Shown here: one piece after another, positions 51,299-59,728 of the stretch | Position numbering within the stretch: the stretch's first letter is position 1 | Layout: every line of letters starts with the position of its first letter | Source of the DNA: DASZBX01 sp035943635 | GTDB taxonomy: Bacteria; Actinomycetota; Actinomycetes; Streptomycetales; Catenulisporaceae | NCBI GenBank assembly: GCA_035943635.1 | Contig: DASZBX010000149.1 | Span: 1-64,000, forward strand | Length of the DNA stretch: 64,000 nucleotides | Direction of reading: 5' to 3' | The notes under the pieces: generated by a model | The model's input: only the letters and a program-made list of their open reading frames with translations | What the model was told of the DNA's origin: nothing | Databases searched by the model: none | Translations under genes and position numbers: made by a program

Positions 51299-52174
51299 TC
51301 AGATCGCCTCGGCCGCGTCCAGCAGCATCGACCGGGTGGCCACCTCGTCCAGGGCGATCGCCTGCAGGTGGTAGAACATCCGGCTGATCCGTTTGACGTC
51401 CGCCGACTTGTCGATGAAGACGCTGCCCAGCAGGGTTTCCATGTACCCCGCCTCCTCGCGCGCGGAAACCGGGTCGCCGAACTCGAAGACCACGAAGTTC
51501 GACGCCTCGCTGCCCGGATAGACCCCGGCCGTGCGCGGCACGATCTGCACCTCGATGTTCGGCCGGCCCATGACGTCGACCAGGTGCATCAGCTGCGCGC
51601 GGACCACCTCGGCTGACCCGACCCGCCGGTGCAGCACGCTCTCGTCGATCACCACGGACAGCTGCGGCCGGCCCGGCCCGGTCAGCCGCGCCTGCCGCAG
51701 CATCCGCACGTCGACGAACGCCGAGACCTCCTGCGCGCCCTCGTCCGGCAGCATCCCCTCGACCACGGCCTGCGCGTACTCCCGGGTCTGCAGCAGCGCG
51801 GGGACGTAGACGGCCTCGTAGTTCAGGATCCGCCGGGCGATCGCCTCGTGCGCGATGAAGGTCGAGTCCCGGTCGCCGACCGAGCCGTGCCCGGCCCACC
51901 AGTCCTGCCCCCGGCCGTCCTTGGCCAGCTGCAACAGCGCGGCGGTCTCGGCCGGGTCGGCGCCGTAGTACTCGCACAGGTCCTTCACGTCCCGCGGGTT
52001 GACCCCGCGCTTGCCGGTCTCCATCCGGCTGATCTTGGCCGGGGAGAAGCCGGCGTACTCGGCGGACAGGTCGGCGGAGACCCGTTCCAGGGTCAGCTCG
52101 CGGTCCTGGCGCAGCCGGCGCAGCCGGTTGCCCAGCTCCCAGCGGTGAAGTGTCGGCGTGTCCTGGTTCGACAC
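51299..52174 (-). CDS. XRE-family regulator with DUF5753 effector domain
   Basis: About 291 residues. The N-terminal helix-turn-helix (ELGNRLRRLRQDRELTLERV and SPAKISRMETGKRG) lies at about 10-65. DUF5753 follows from about 100 (IVPRTAGVYPGSEASNFVVFEFGDP is inside it). Such pairs with small DUF397 proteins are abundant in Streptomyces, but no DUF397 gene is next to this one. GTG at 52174 has GGAGG five bases upstream and is preferred to an earlier in-frame start. Confidence 0.88.
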   Translation of the reverse strand: MSNQDTPTLHRWELGNRLRRLRQDRELTLERVSADLSAEYAGFSPAKISRMETGKRGVNPRDVKDLCEYYGADPAETAALLQLAKDGRGQDWWAGHGSVGDRDSTFIAHEAIARRILNYEAVYVPALLQTREYAQAVVEGMLPDEGAQEVSAFVDVRMLRQARLTGPGRPQLSVVIDESVLHRRVGSAEVVRAQLMHLVDVMGRPNIEVQIVPRTAGVYPGSEASNFVVFEFGDPVSAREEAGYMETLLGSVFIDKSADVKRISRMFYHLQAIALDEVATRSMLLDAAEAI

Positions 52175-52402
52175 CGGGGCCTCCGTGGATCCGAGTAGCG
52201 GCGAGGGGTCTGGCACCTGAGTCCTACCCAATTTTGGCAATTGCCAAAGGCAATTTAGCTTGGCACGTTAGAACGGTATTTTACCGGGCATCAGGCTGGT
52301 GTGGGAAGAGCCCGCGGGGACCGCCCGCGCACCGTCCGGACCGGGCGGGCGGACGGAACCGGGCTCGGCAAGGGCGGTTGACGAGTGAAAAGGAGTTCCA
52401 TC

Positions 52403-52705
52403 GTGAACGACGTGAAGCCCAGGCCCCTCCTGGCGGACTGCCCCTACTGCGGGGGCACCGGCACCGACGCCGGGACCTGGGACCACCGCTGCGGCCGGTG
52501 CAACGGCCGCGGACGGATGGCCCGGTTCATGGTCGAGGAGATCCTCGCCCACCGGGCCGAGCACGGCCTGCCGGGCGAGCACGGACTGGACGCCGGGACC
52601 GGCACCTCGAGTGAGGCCGAGCCCGACCCCGCCGACCACCCCGGCGGCGGCCGGGACGACGACCCCAACCCGCCGCGGCCCTACCGCTGGCGCCCGGCGG
52701 CCTGA
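52403..52705 (+). CDS. Small CxxCxGxG zinc-motif protein
   Basis: 100 residues. Two DnaJ-like zinc knuckle halves, CPYCGGTG near residue 15 and CGRCNGRG near 31, could bind one zinc ion. The rest is Glu/Asp/Pro-rich and looks disordered. GTG at 52403 with AAGGAG at 52390-52395. The function is unknown. It is divergent from the DUF5753 regulator across a 228-bp gap and could be its target. Confidence 0.65.
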   Translation: MNDVKPRPLLADCPYCGGTGTDAGTWDHRCGRCNGRGRMARFMVEEILAHRAEHGLPGEHGLDAGTGTSSEAEPDPADHPGGGRDDDPNPPRPYRWRPAA

Positions 52706-52877
52706 CCCCGGCCGGCAGGAAAGCGGGCAGCCGCGACGTGCGGCGCCCTCAGCCATCCGGCGGCGAAGGCATCACCGGGACGACGGCCGCCAGACAGTGG
52801 GCAGCCGCGCGCCCTCAGCCATCCGGCGACCGCACCACCGCAACGACAGCCGCCAGGCACCAGACGGCGACGCGCCC

Positions 52878-53531
52878 TCAGCCGTCCGGCGGCGGCGATC
52901 CGGTCCCCGGCAGCGCGGCGAACTGCTGGCCCAGGCCGGCGATCAGCGCGGTCAGGCCCAGCTCGAACGCGCCCTCGTCGACCGCCTGGCGCCGGTCGGC
53001 CAGCAGGTGCGCCTCGCGCAGGTGCGGATAGTCGTCCGCGTACACCGACGGATCGGGCAGGAAGCCCGCGGCGAACGAGCCCAGCGCCGAGCCGATCACG
53101 AAGAAGCGCATCAGCGCCCCGATCCGGGTCGCCTCGCGCGGCGGCCAGCCCGCGGCGACCAGGGCGCCGTAGACCGTGTCGGCCATCCGCAGCGCGGACG
53201 GGCGCCGGCCCGGGCCCGCGCCGGCGATCGGCACCAGGTTCGGGTGCGCGATCAGCACCGCGTGGTACGACCGGGCCCACTCGGCCAGCGCCCGCGGCCA
53301 CGGGCCCCGGTCCAGCCCGCTGATGTCGACCTGCCCGATCAGCGAGTCGGCCACCGCTTCGAGCAGGTCGTGCTTGGTGTGGAAGTGGTTGTAGAGCGAC
53401 GGGCCGCTGACCCCGAGCCGCCGGGCCAGGGTCCTGGTCGACAGCGCGGCCAGGCCCTCGGCGTCGATCTGGTCCAGTGCCGCGGCGATGATCGCGGCCC
53501 GGCTGAGCAGAGGTGACTTGGGTCTCGGCAT
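52878..53531 (-). CDS. TetR-family transcriptional regulator
   Basis: 217 residues. The N-terminal helix-turn-helix (LSRAAIIAAALDQIDAEGLA, ALSTRTLARRLGVSGPSLYN, HFHTKHDLLEAV) is TetR-type, about residues 8-65; the C-terminal helices would bind ligand (TetR C-terminal-like). It is divergent from the thiolase operon, 101 bp apart, and so is the probable repressor of fatty acyl metabolism genes to its right. ATG start. Confidence 0.9.
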   Translation of the reverse strand: MPRPKSPLLSRAAIIAAALDQIDAEGLAALSTRTLARRLGVSGPSLYNHFHTKHDLLEAVADSLIGQVDISGLDRGPWPRALAEWARSYHAVLIAHPNLVPIAGAGPGRRPSALRMADTVYGALVAAGWPPREATRIGALMRFFVIGSALGSFAAGFLPDPSVYADDYPHLREAHLLADRRQAVDEGAFELGLTALIAGLGQQFAALPGTGSPPPDG

Positions 53532-53632
53532 CGCGTGGAAATCCCCCGTTCCGCCGTGGCCGGCCTGTGGGTTACAGTCATAAACTAGCAGTGCAAGTTT
53601 TCCGGCCGCGACCGCACAGGCAAAGGAGCCTC

Positions 53633-54820
53633 ATGCGACCCGTCTACCTCGTCGCCGCCCGGCGCACCCCCATCGGCAGACTCCGCGGCGCCCTGGCCGG
53701 CGTCCGCCCGGACGACCTGGCCGCGCTGGTGATCGCCGACCTGGTCGCCGGACTGCCCGCACTGGACCCGGCCGAGATCGAGGACGTCTACTGGGGCGCG
53801 GCGAACCAGTCCGGCGAGGACAACCGCAACGTCGCCCGGATGGCCGCACTGCTGGCCGGACTGCCCGAGACGGTGCCCGGCGCGACCGTCAACCGCCTGT
53901 GCTCCTCCGGCCTGGAAGCGGTCACCCTGGCCGCCCGCACCATCGCCGCCGGCGAGGCCGACCTGCTGCTCGCCGGTGGATCCGAGTCGATGAGCCGGGC
54001 CCCGTTCATGCTGGCGCGGCCCGAGGACGCGCTGCCGAACACGATGCAACTGGCCGAGACCCGGCTGGGCTGGCGCCTGGTCAACCCGAGGATGTCCGAC
54101 CTGCACGGCGTGCTATCCATGGGCGAGACGGCCGAGGAGGTCGCCGAGCGCTACCAGGTCAGCCGGGAACGGCAGGACGCGTTCGCCCTGCAGAGCCACC
54201 GCAACGCCGCCGCCGCCCGGGACGCCGGGGCCTTCGCCGCCGAACTGCTCCCGGTCCCGCTGTCCGGCGGCGCGGCGGTCACCGCGGACGAGGGGATCCG
54301 GCCGGACACCACGGCGCAGAAGCTGGCCGGGCTGCGGCCGGTGTTCCGGGCCGGCGGCACGGTCACCGCCGGGAACTCCTCCCCGCTCAACGACGGCGCG
54401 GCCGGCCTGGTCCTGGCCTCCGAAGCCGGCCTGGCCCGGCTCGGCGCCGAGCCGCTGGCCCGGTACGTGGCCGGGGCCAGCGCCGGGGTGCACCCGGACG
54501 TGATGGGGGTCGGCCCGATCCCGGCCACCGCCAAGGTGCTGGCCCGGTCCGGCTGGAAGATCGGCGACCTGGCCGCGGCCGAGCTGAACGAGGCCTTCGC
54601 CGCCCAGGCGCTGGCCGTGCTGGACGGGATCGGGATCGACCCGGGGATCGTCAACACCCGCGGCGGCGCGATCGCGCTCAGCCACCCGCTCGGCTGCTCC
54701 GGCGCCCGGATCCTGACCACCCTGGTGCACCGGATGCAGCAGCAGGACCTGCGCCGCGGCCTGGCCGCGATGTGCGTCGGGGTCGGCCAGGGCACCGCGG
54801 TGCTGGTCGAACGGCCCTGA
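53633..54820 (+). CDS. Acetyl-CoA acetyltransferase (thiolase)
   Basis: 395 residues. Nucleophilic Cys90 in NRLCSSGLEAV, the His motif in GGAIALSHPLGCSGARI and the C-terminal CVGVGQGTA give the complete thiolase set (Cys, His, Cys). It reversibly condenses or cleaves acyl-CoA. ATG at 53633 follows AAAGGAG. The following FabG, MaoC and acyl-CoA ligase genes make this a short fatty-acyl or polyhydroxyalkanoate-like operon. Confidence 0.92.
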   Translation: MRPVYLVAARRTPIGRLRGALAGVRPDDLAALVIADLVAGLPALDPAEIEDVYWGAANQSGEDNRNVARMAALLAGLPETVPGATVNRLCSSGLEAVTLAARTIAAGEADLLLAGGSESMSRAPFMLARPEDALPNTMQLAETRLGWRLVNPRMSDLHGVLSMGETAEEVAERYQVSRERQDAFALQSHRNAAAARDAGAFAAELLPVPLSGGAAVTADEGIRPDTTAQKLAGLRPVFRAGGTVTAGNSSPLNDGAAGLVLASEAGLARLGAEPLARYVAGASAGVHPDVMGVGPIPATAKVLARSGWKIGDLAAAELNEAFAAQALAVLDGIGIDPGIVNTRGGAIALSHPLGCSGARILTTLVHRMQQQDLRRGLAAMCVGVGQGTAVLVERP

Positions 54821-54891
54821 ACCGGCGCCCGCGGGCCCGGCGGACCCGTGTCATATTCGTCTGTACCGGACAACGCTGAAAGGTAGCTGCC

Positions 54892-55653
54892 ATGAATCGC
54901 TTCGAAGGCAAGGTCGCCGTCGTCACCGGCGCGGCCCAGGGGATCGGCGCGGCCGTCGCGCTGCGGCTGGCCGCCGAGGGCGCCGCGGTCGCGGTGGTCG
55001 ACCTGACCGCCGAGCGGGCCCAGGCCGCCGCGGACGAGATCGGCAAGAACGGCGGCCGGGCCGCGGCGTTCGGCGCCGACGTGTCCAAGACCGACGAGGT
55101 CCAGGCCGTGGTCGCCGCGGCGGTGGCCGAGTTCGGCCGGATCGACATCCTGGTCAACAACGCGGGGATCACCCGCGACGCCATGCTGTTCAAGATGACC
55201 GACGACGAGTGGGACTCGGTGATCGCGGTCAACCTGCGCAGCGCCTTCCTGATGTCGCGCGAGTGCCAGAAGCACTTCTCGGCCCAGAAGTACGGCAAGA
55301 TCGTCTCGCTCTCCTCCCGCTCCGCCCTGGGCAACCGGGGCCAGGCCAACTACGCCGCGTCCAAGGCCGGTGTGATGGGCCTGACCGCGACCATGGCGAT
55401 CGAACTGGGCCCGTTCGGGATCACCGTGAACGCGGTCGCCCCCGGCTACATCGCCACCGCGATGACCGACGCGACCGCGCGCCGGATCGGGCTGGACCCG
55501 GAGGAGATGAAGCGGCTGGCCGCGGAGCAGACCCCCGTGCGCCGGGTCGGCAGCGCCGAGGACATCGCCGCCGCGGTGGCCTTCCTGGCCGCCGACGAGT
55601 CCTCCTTCATCTCCGGCCAGACCATCCAGGTCAACGGCGGGGCGAACCGCTGA
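54892..55653 (+). CDS. fabG: 3-oxoacyl-[acyl-carrier-protein] reductase-like SDR
   Basis: 253 residues. TGAAQGIGAAVALRLA at residues 12-27 (TGxxxGIG), NNAGITRDAML, catalytic Ser in SLSSRSALGN and YAASKAGVMG (YxxxK) near 153. The FabG/PhaB-like subgroup reduces 3-ketoacyl-CoA or -ACP with NADPH. The stop shares TGATG with the MaoC start (1-bp overlap), so the two are coupled. Confidence 0.9.
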   Translation: MNRFEGKVAVVTGAAQGIGAAVALRLAAEGAAVAVVDLTAERAQAAADEIGKNGGRAAAFGADVSKTDEVQAVVAAAVAEFGRIDILVNNAGITRDAMLFKMTDDEWDSVIAVNLRSAFLMSRECQKHFSAQKYGKIVSLSSRSALGNRGQANYAASKAGVMGLTATMAIELGPFGITVNAVAPGYIATAMTDATARRIGLDPEEMKRLAAEQTPVRRVGSAEDIAAAVAFLAADESSFISGQTIQVNGGANR

Positions 55654-56105
55654 TGCGGGTCTTCGCGAACCCGGCCGAGCTGGCCGAGGCGGTCGGCACC
55701 GAGCTCGGCCGCAGCGACTGGCTGACCGTCGACCAGTCCCGGATCGACCTGTTCGCGCAGGCCACCGGCGACCACCAGTGGATCCACGTGGACCCGGCCC
55801 GGGCCGCCGAGGGGCCGTTCGGCACCACGATCGGCCACGGCTTCCTGACCCTCTCATTGATCCCCGCGTTGGTCGGCGGGGTCTACTCGCTCGACGGCGT
55901 GCGGATGGCGGTCAATTACGGCCTGGACAAGGTACGCTTCCCGGCACCGGTGCAGGTCGGTTCCCGGATCCGCGCAGTACAGCAGCTCAATTCGGTGACG
56001 GAGGTGGCCGGCGGCCTGCAGGTCGCCACCGCGGTGACCGTCGAGCTCGACGGCTCCGCGAAGCCCGCCGCCTACGCCGAGACCCTCACCCGTCTCTACC
56101 TCTGA
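55653..56105 (+). CDS. MaoC-like (R)-specific enoyl-CoA hydratase
   Basis: 150 residues. Hot-dog fold with ATGDHQWIHVDPARA near 40-54, carrying the catalytic Asp/His pair, and IGHGFLTLSLIP. It hydrates or dehydrates between 3-hydroxyacyl- and enoyl-CoA. It lies between the reductase and the ligase, 12 bp from the latter. The ATG at 55653 is part of TGATG. Its frame continues upstream into the FabG gene but only as a shadow. Confidence 0.9.
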   Translation: MRVFANPAELAEAVGTELGRSDWLTVDQSRIDLFAQATGDHQWIHVDPARAAEGPFGTTIGHGFLTLSLIPALVGGVYSLDGVRMAVNYGLDKVRFPAPVQVGSRIRAVQQLNSVTEVAGGLQVATAVTVELDGSAKPAAYAETLTRLYL

Positions 56106-56117
56106 GGACCGGTCCGC

Positions 56118-57653
56118 ATGTCCCTCTCCCTCGCCGCCGTCCTGGCCGAACCGGCCTGGCGCCGACCGCACAAGACCGCCGTGATCCAGAGCGGGCAGCA
56201 GGTGACCTACGCCGACCTGTGGGCGCAGGCGCTGGACCAGGCCGCCGCGCTGCAACGGCTCGGCGTCGAGCCCGGAGACCGGGTGGCCCTGCTCTCGCCG
56301 AACGTCGTCGACTTCCCGCGCGGCTACTACGCGATCCTGGCGGCCGGCGCGGTGGTGGTACCGATCCACCTGCTGCTGACCCCGACCGAGATCGCCTACA
56401 TCCTGAAGGACAGCGGCGCGAAGGTGCTCGTGGCGCACGCCGCCCGGGCCGAGGACGCGGCGAAGGCGGCGGACCTGGCCGGGATCCCGGTCTTCCCGGT
56501 CGGCGGCCCGGCCGCGCAACCGGCTCCGGCAGACGCCGAGGCCCCGGCCGCGCTGCGCACCTACGTCTCGCGCCAGCCCGAGGACCCGGCCGTGATCATC
56601 TACACCTCGGGCACCACCGGCCAGCCCAAGGGCGCGGTCCTGACCCACCTGAACATGGTGATGAACGCCACCGTCAGCGCCTTCGACTGCAACGACACCT
56701 CGCTGCACGACGTCGCGCTCGGCTGCCTGCCGCTGTTCCACATCTTCGGCCAGTCGGTGTCGATGAACTCGGTCTTCCGGGTCAGCGCGACCCTGGTGAT
56801 GCAGCCGCGGTTCGACCCGGACGAGGCGATCGACCTGATGCTGCGGCACGAGGTCAACACCTTCCACGGTGTCCCGCAGATGTTCATGGCGCTGGCCGGC
56901 GCCGCCCGGGCCCGGGTCGCCGCCGGACGGGCCGAGCTGCCGAGACTGAAGATCGCCATCTCCGGCGGGGCCTCGCTGCCGCTGCCGGTGCTCGAATCCT
57001 TCAACGAGGTCTTCGAGACCTCGATCATGGAGGGCTACGGCCTGTCCGAGACCTCCCCGACCGCGACCGTCAACCAGGCCCTGTTCGGCGCGAAGGCCGG
57101 CACCGTGGGCCACCCGGTCTGGGGCGTGGACGTCGAGGTGGCCCGGGCCGAGCTGGACGACCGGATCGAGCTGCTGGCCCGCGGCGAGCTCGGCGAACTG
57201 GTGATCCGCGGCCACGGCGTGTTCACCGGCTACCTGGGCCGGCCCGAGGCGGACGCCGAGGCTCTGGTCGACGGCTGGTTCCGGACCGGGGACCTGGGCA
57301 CCAAGGACGAGGCCGGCTACGTCACGATCGTGGACCGCAAGAAGGACCTGGTCATCCGGGGCGGATTCAACGTCTACCCGCGCGAGGTGGAGGACGCCCT
57401 GGTGCAGCACCCGGCCATCGCCGAGGCCGCGGTGATCGGCCTGTCGGATGAGGTGCACGGCGAGGAGATCTGCGCCTGCGTGATCCTCAAGGAGGGCGCC
57501 TCGGCCACCGCCGAGGAGATCATCGAGTGGTCCAAGGAACGGCTGGCCAAGCACAAGTACCCGCGCCGGATCGAGTTCCGCACCCACTTCCCGCTCGGGC
57601 CCTCGATGAAGGTGCTCAAGCGCGAACTGCGGGCCGAACTGACCGAGGGATAG
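56118..57653 (+). CDS. Long-chain fatty acid-CoA ligase
   Basis: 511 residues. AMP-binding motif IIYTSGTTGQPKGAV near residues 160-174, GYGLSETSP near 310, GWFRTGDLGTKDEAGYVTIVDRKKD near 390-415 and a C-terminal domain ending in GPSMKVLKREL. It activates a carboxylic acid as acyl-AMP then acyl-CoA. Last gene of the thiolase operon; a terminator follows. Confidence 0.92.
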   Translation: MSLSLAAVLAEPAWRRPHKTAVIQSGQQVTYADLWAQALDQAAALQRLGVEPGDRVALLSPNVVDFPRGYYAILAAGAVVVPIHLLLTPTEIAYILKDSGAKVLVAHAARAEDAAKAADLAGIPVFPVGGPAAQPAPADAEAPAALRTYVSRQPEDPAVIIYTSGTTGQPKGAVLTHLNMVMNATVSAFDCNDTSLHDVALGCLPLFHIFGQSVSMNSVFRVSATLVMQPRFDPDEAIDLMLRHEVNTFHGVPQMFMALAGAARARVAAGRAELPRLKIAISGGASLPLPVLESFNEVFETSIMEGYGLSETSPTATVNQALFGAKAGTVGHPVWGVDVEVARAELDDRIELLARGELGELVIRGHGVFTGYLGRPEADAEALVDGWFRTGDLGTKDEAGYVTIVDRKKDLVIRGGFNVYPREVEDALVQHPAIAEAAVIGLSDEVHGEEICACVILKEGASATAEEIIEWSKERLAKHKYPRRIEFRTHFPLGPSMKVLKRELRAELTEG

Positions 57654-57693
57654 CCGAGCGCCCCGGGAGCGGCGGCACGGCCCGGGCGCTCGG
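57654..57693. terminator. Terminator hairpin between convergent genes
   Basis: CCGAGCGCCCCGGG (57654-57667) pairs with CCCGGGCGCTCGG (57681-57693) with one bulged base, between the acyl-CoA ligase and ispE genes which converge here. Confidence 0.7.
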
Positions 57694-57711
57694 CGTCCGG
57701 GCCGCCCGGGC

Positions 57712-58674
57712 TCAGCGGATGTTGATCACGCTCGCGCCGCCGACCGGGCCCCGGGCCCGGCGGACCGTGCGGCAGTGGCCGCTGGCCCGCAGCGCCTCCT
57801 CCACGTCCGCGGCGGCCAGCGGGCTGTCCACCAGGAACACCGTGGTCGGCCCGGAGCCGGAGACCAGCGCCCCGGCCGCCCCGGCCGCCGCGCCGAGCGC
57901 GAGCAGCTCGCCGATCTTCGGCAGCAGCTCGATCGAGGCCGGCTGCAGGTCGTTGTACAGCGACGCCCCGACCCGCGCGGCGTCCCGGGTGCGCAGGGCG
58001 GACATCAGTTCGGGGTGAACGCCGGGGTCCGGCACCGGGTCGGCCGACTTGCGCCGCAGCAGGTCGCAGGCCTCGAACACCCGCGGGGTGGACAGGCCGT
58101 CCGGCAGCACCGCGATCACCCAGTCCAGGCCGCTGGCGGCCAGCACTGGGGAGACGTGCTCGCCCCGGCCGGTGCCGATCGCGGTGCCGCCGTGCAGGGC
58201 GAACGGCACGTCGCTGCCCAGCCGGGCGGCGAGGTCGCCGAGCTCGTCCCGGTCCAGCCGGGTGTCCCACAACGCGTCGCAGGCGACCAGCGCGGCCGCG
58301 GCGTCGGCCGAGCCGCCGGCCATCCCGCCGGCCACCGGGATGTCCTTGCGGATGGTCAGCCGCACGTCCGGGCTGGCCCCGGTGTGCTCGGCCAGCAGCA
58401 GCGCGGCCTGCCAGGCGAGGTTGCGCTCGTCGTCCGGCACCCCGGACACGTCCGAGTCGTGCCGCAGCGGCTCGACCGACAGGGACAGGCCGCGGTCGGC
58501 CCGGGCGGTCACCTCGTCGTAGAGCGAGACCGCGTGGAAGACGGTGACCAGCTCGTGGTAGCCGTCCTCGCGCAGCGGGCCGACCGCCAGGGACAGGTTG
58601 ATCTTCGCCGGGACGCGGACGGTGACCGCTTCCGGGTGGAATGGCCCCTCGTCCCAGTCCTCAAGTGCGGTCAC
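57712..58674 (-). CDS. ispE: 4-diphosphocytidyl-2-C-methyl-D-erythritol kinase
   Basis: 320 residues. GHMP kinase: VRVPAKINLSLAVGPLREDG near 18-37, the ATP-binding PVAGGMAGGSADAAAAL near 102-118, and a C-terminal VSGSGPTTVFLVDS. It phosphorylates CDP-methylerythritol in the non-mevalonate isoprenoid pathway. GTG start overlaps the rsmA stop by 4 bp, the normal actinobacterial arrangement. The open frame extends upstream as a shadow of rsmA. Confidence 0.93.
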   Translation of the reverse strand: MTALEDWDEGPFHPEAVTVRVPAKINLSLAVGPLREDGYHELVTVFHAVSLYDEVTARADRGLSLSVEPLRHDSDVSGVPDDERNLAWQAALLLAEHTGASPDVRLTIRKDIPVAGGMAGGSADAAAALVACDALWDTRLDRDELGDLAARLGSDVPFALHGGTAIGTGRGEHVSPVLAASGLDWVIAVLPDGLSTPRVFEACDLLRRKSADPVPDPGVHPELMSALRTRDAARVGASLYNDLQPASIELLPKIGELLALGAAAGAAGALVSGSGPTTVFLVDSPLAAADVEEALRASGHCRTVRRARGPVGGASVINIR

Positions 58675-59699
58675 TGCTGCTCCTCGACTGTCTCCCGCGC
58701 CGTCTCGCGCGCCGTTTCCCGGGCCGCGACGGCGATCGCTACATACTGTCGCACTCCCAGCGCCTCGCCGCGCGCGGTCGGATCGACCCCGGCGCGGCGC
58801 AGCACCTGCTCGGCCCGGGCGGCCGAGCCGGCCCAGCCGGCCAGCGCGGCCCGCAGGGTCTTGCGGCGCTGGGCGAAGGCCGCGTCGACGACCGCGAACA
58901 CCTCCCGGCGCAGGCCGGGGTCGCCGGCGTCGGCGGGGGAGCCGGCGGTCTCCTGCGCGCCTTCGGAGCCGTCTGCCCGCTCGGATTGGTCCGCCTGCCC
59001 GGCCGGGTGCCGGGCCGCCTCGTCGGCCGGGAACCCGCCCGGCGCGTGCCGGACCAGCGAGACCAGGCCGGATTCGATGTGCGGGGCCGGCCAGAACACG
59101 TTCTTGCCGATCACCCCGGCCTTGCCCACCCGGCCGTACCACCGGGCCTTGACGCTCGGTACGCCGTAGACCCGGCCGCCGGGTTCGGCGGCCAGCCGGT
59201 CGGCCACTTCGAGCTGCACCATCACCAGCACTCGTTCGAGTGAGGGGAACTGCTCCAAAAGGTGAAGCAGCACCGGGACGGCCACGTTGTAGGGGAGGTT
59301 GGCGACCAGGGCGGTCGGCGCCGGCCCGGGCAGCTCCCGGATCCGCAGGGCGTCGCCCGGGACCACCCGCAGCCGTTCGGCGGCCTGCGGCAGCCGTTCG
59401 GCCACGGTGGCCGGCAGCTCGGCGGCCAGCCGCTGGTCGATCTCGACCGCGGTGACCGGATGCCCGGCCTCGAGCAGGCCGAGGGTGAGCGAGCCGAGCC
59501 CGGGACCGACCTCCAGCACCGGTTCGCCGGGCAGCAGCCGGGCCGAGCGCACGATCCGCCGGATCGTGTTCGGGTCGATCACGAAGTTCTGGCCGAGCTG
59601 CTTGGTGGGCTGGACTCCCAGCCGGCGCGCGAGCGCGCGGACCTCGGCGGGCCCGAGCAGGGCGCTGGCGGCCGCCTGGCCGCCTGCGCCGGACTCCAT
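58671..59699 (-). CDS. rsmA: 16S rRNA (adenine(1518)-N6/adenine(1519)-N6)-dimethyltransferase
   Basis: 342 residues. LGQNFVIDPNTIRRIV near 34-49, SAM-binding VLEVGPGLGSLTLGLL near 61-76 and catalytic NLPYNVAVPVL near 132-142. The enzyme dimethylates A1518 and A1519 in the 30S subunit. It is longer than usual (about 270-290) because of a Gly/Ala/Asp/Gln-rich insertion (PADEAARHPAGQADQ and what follows) near residues 210-260. ATG at 59699 follows AGGAG. Confidence 0.93.
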   Translation of the reverse strand: MESGAGGQAAASALLGPAEVRALARRLGVQPTKQLGQNFVIDPNTIRRIVRSARLLPGEPVLEVGPGLGSLTLGLLEAGHPVTAVEIDQRLAAELPATVAERLPQAAERLRVVPGDALRIRELPGPAPTALVANLPYNVAVPVLLHLLEQFPSLERVLVMVQLEVADRLAAEPGGRVYGVPSVKARWYGRVGKAGVIGKNVFWPAPHIESGLVSLVRHAPGGFPADEAARHPAGQADQSERADGSEGAQETAGSPADAGDPGLRREVFAVVDAAFAQRRKTLRAALAGWAGSAARAEQVLRRAGVDPTARGEALGVRQYVAIAVAARETARETARETVEEQQ

Positions 59700-59728
59700 G
59701 TCCGGCTCCTGCTCGGACCCGCCGTCGT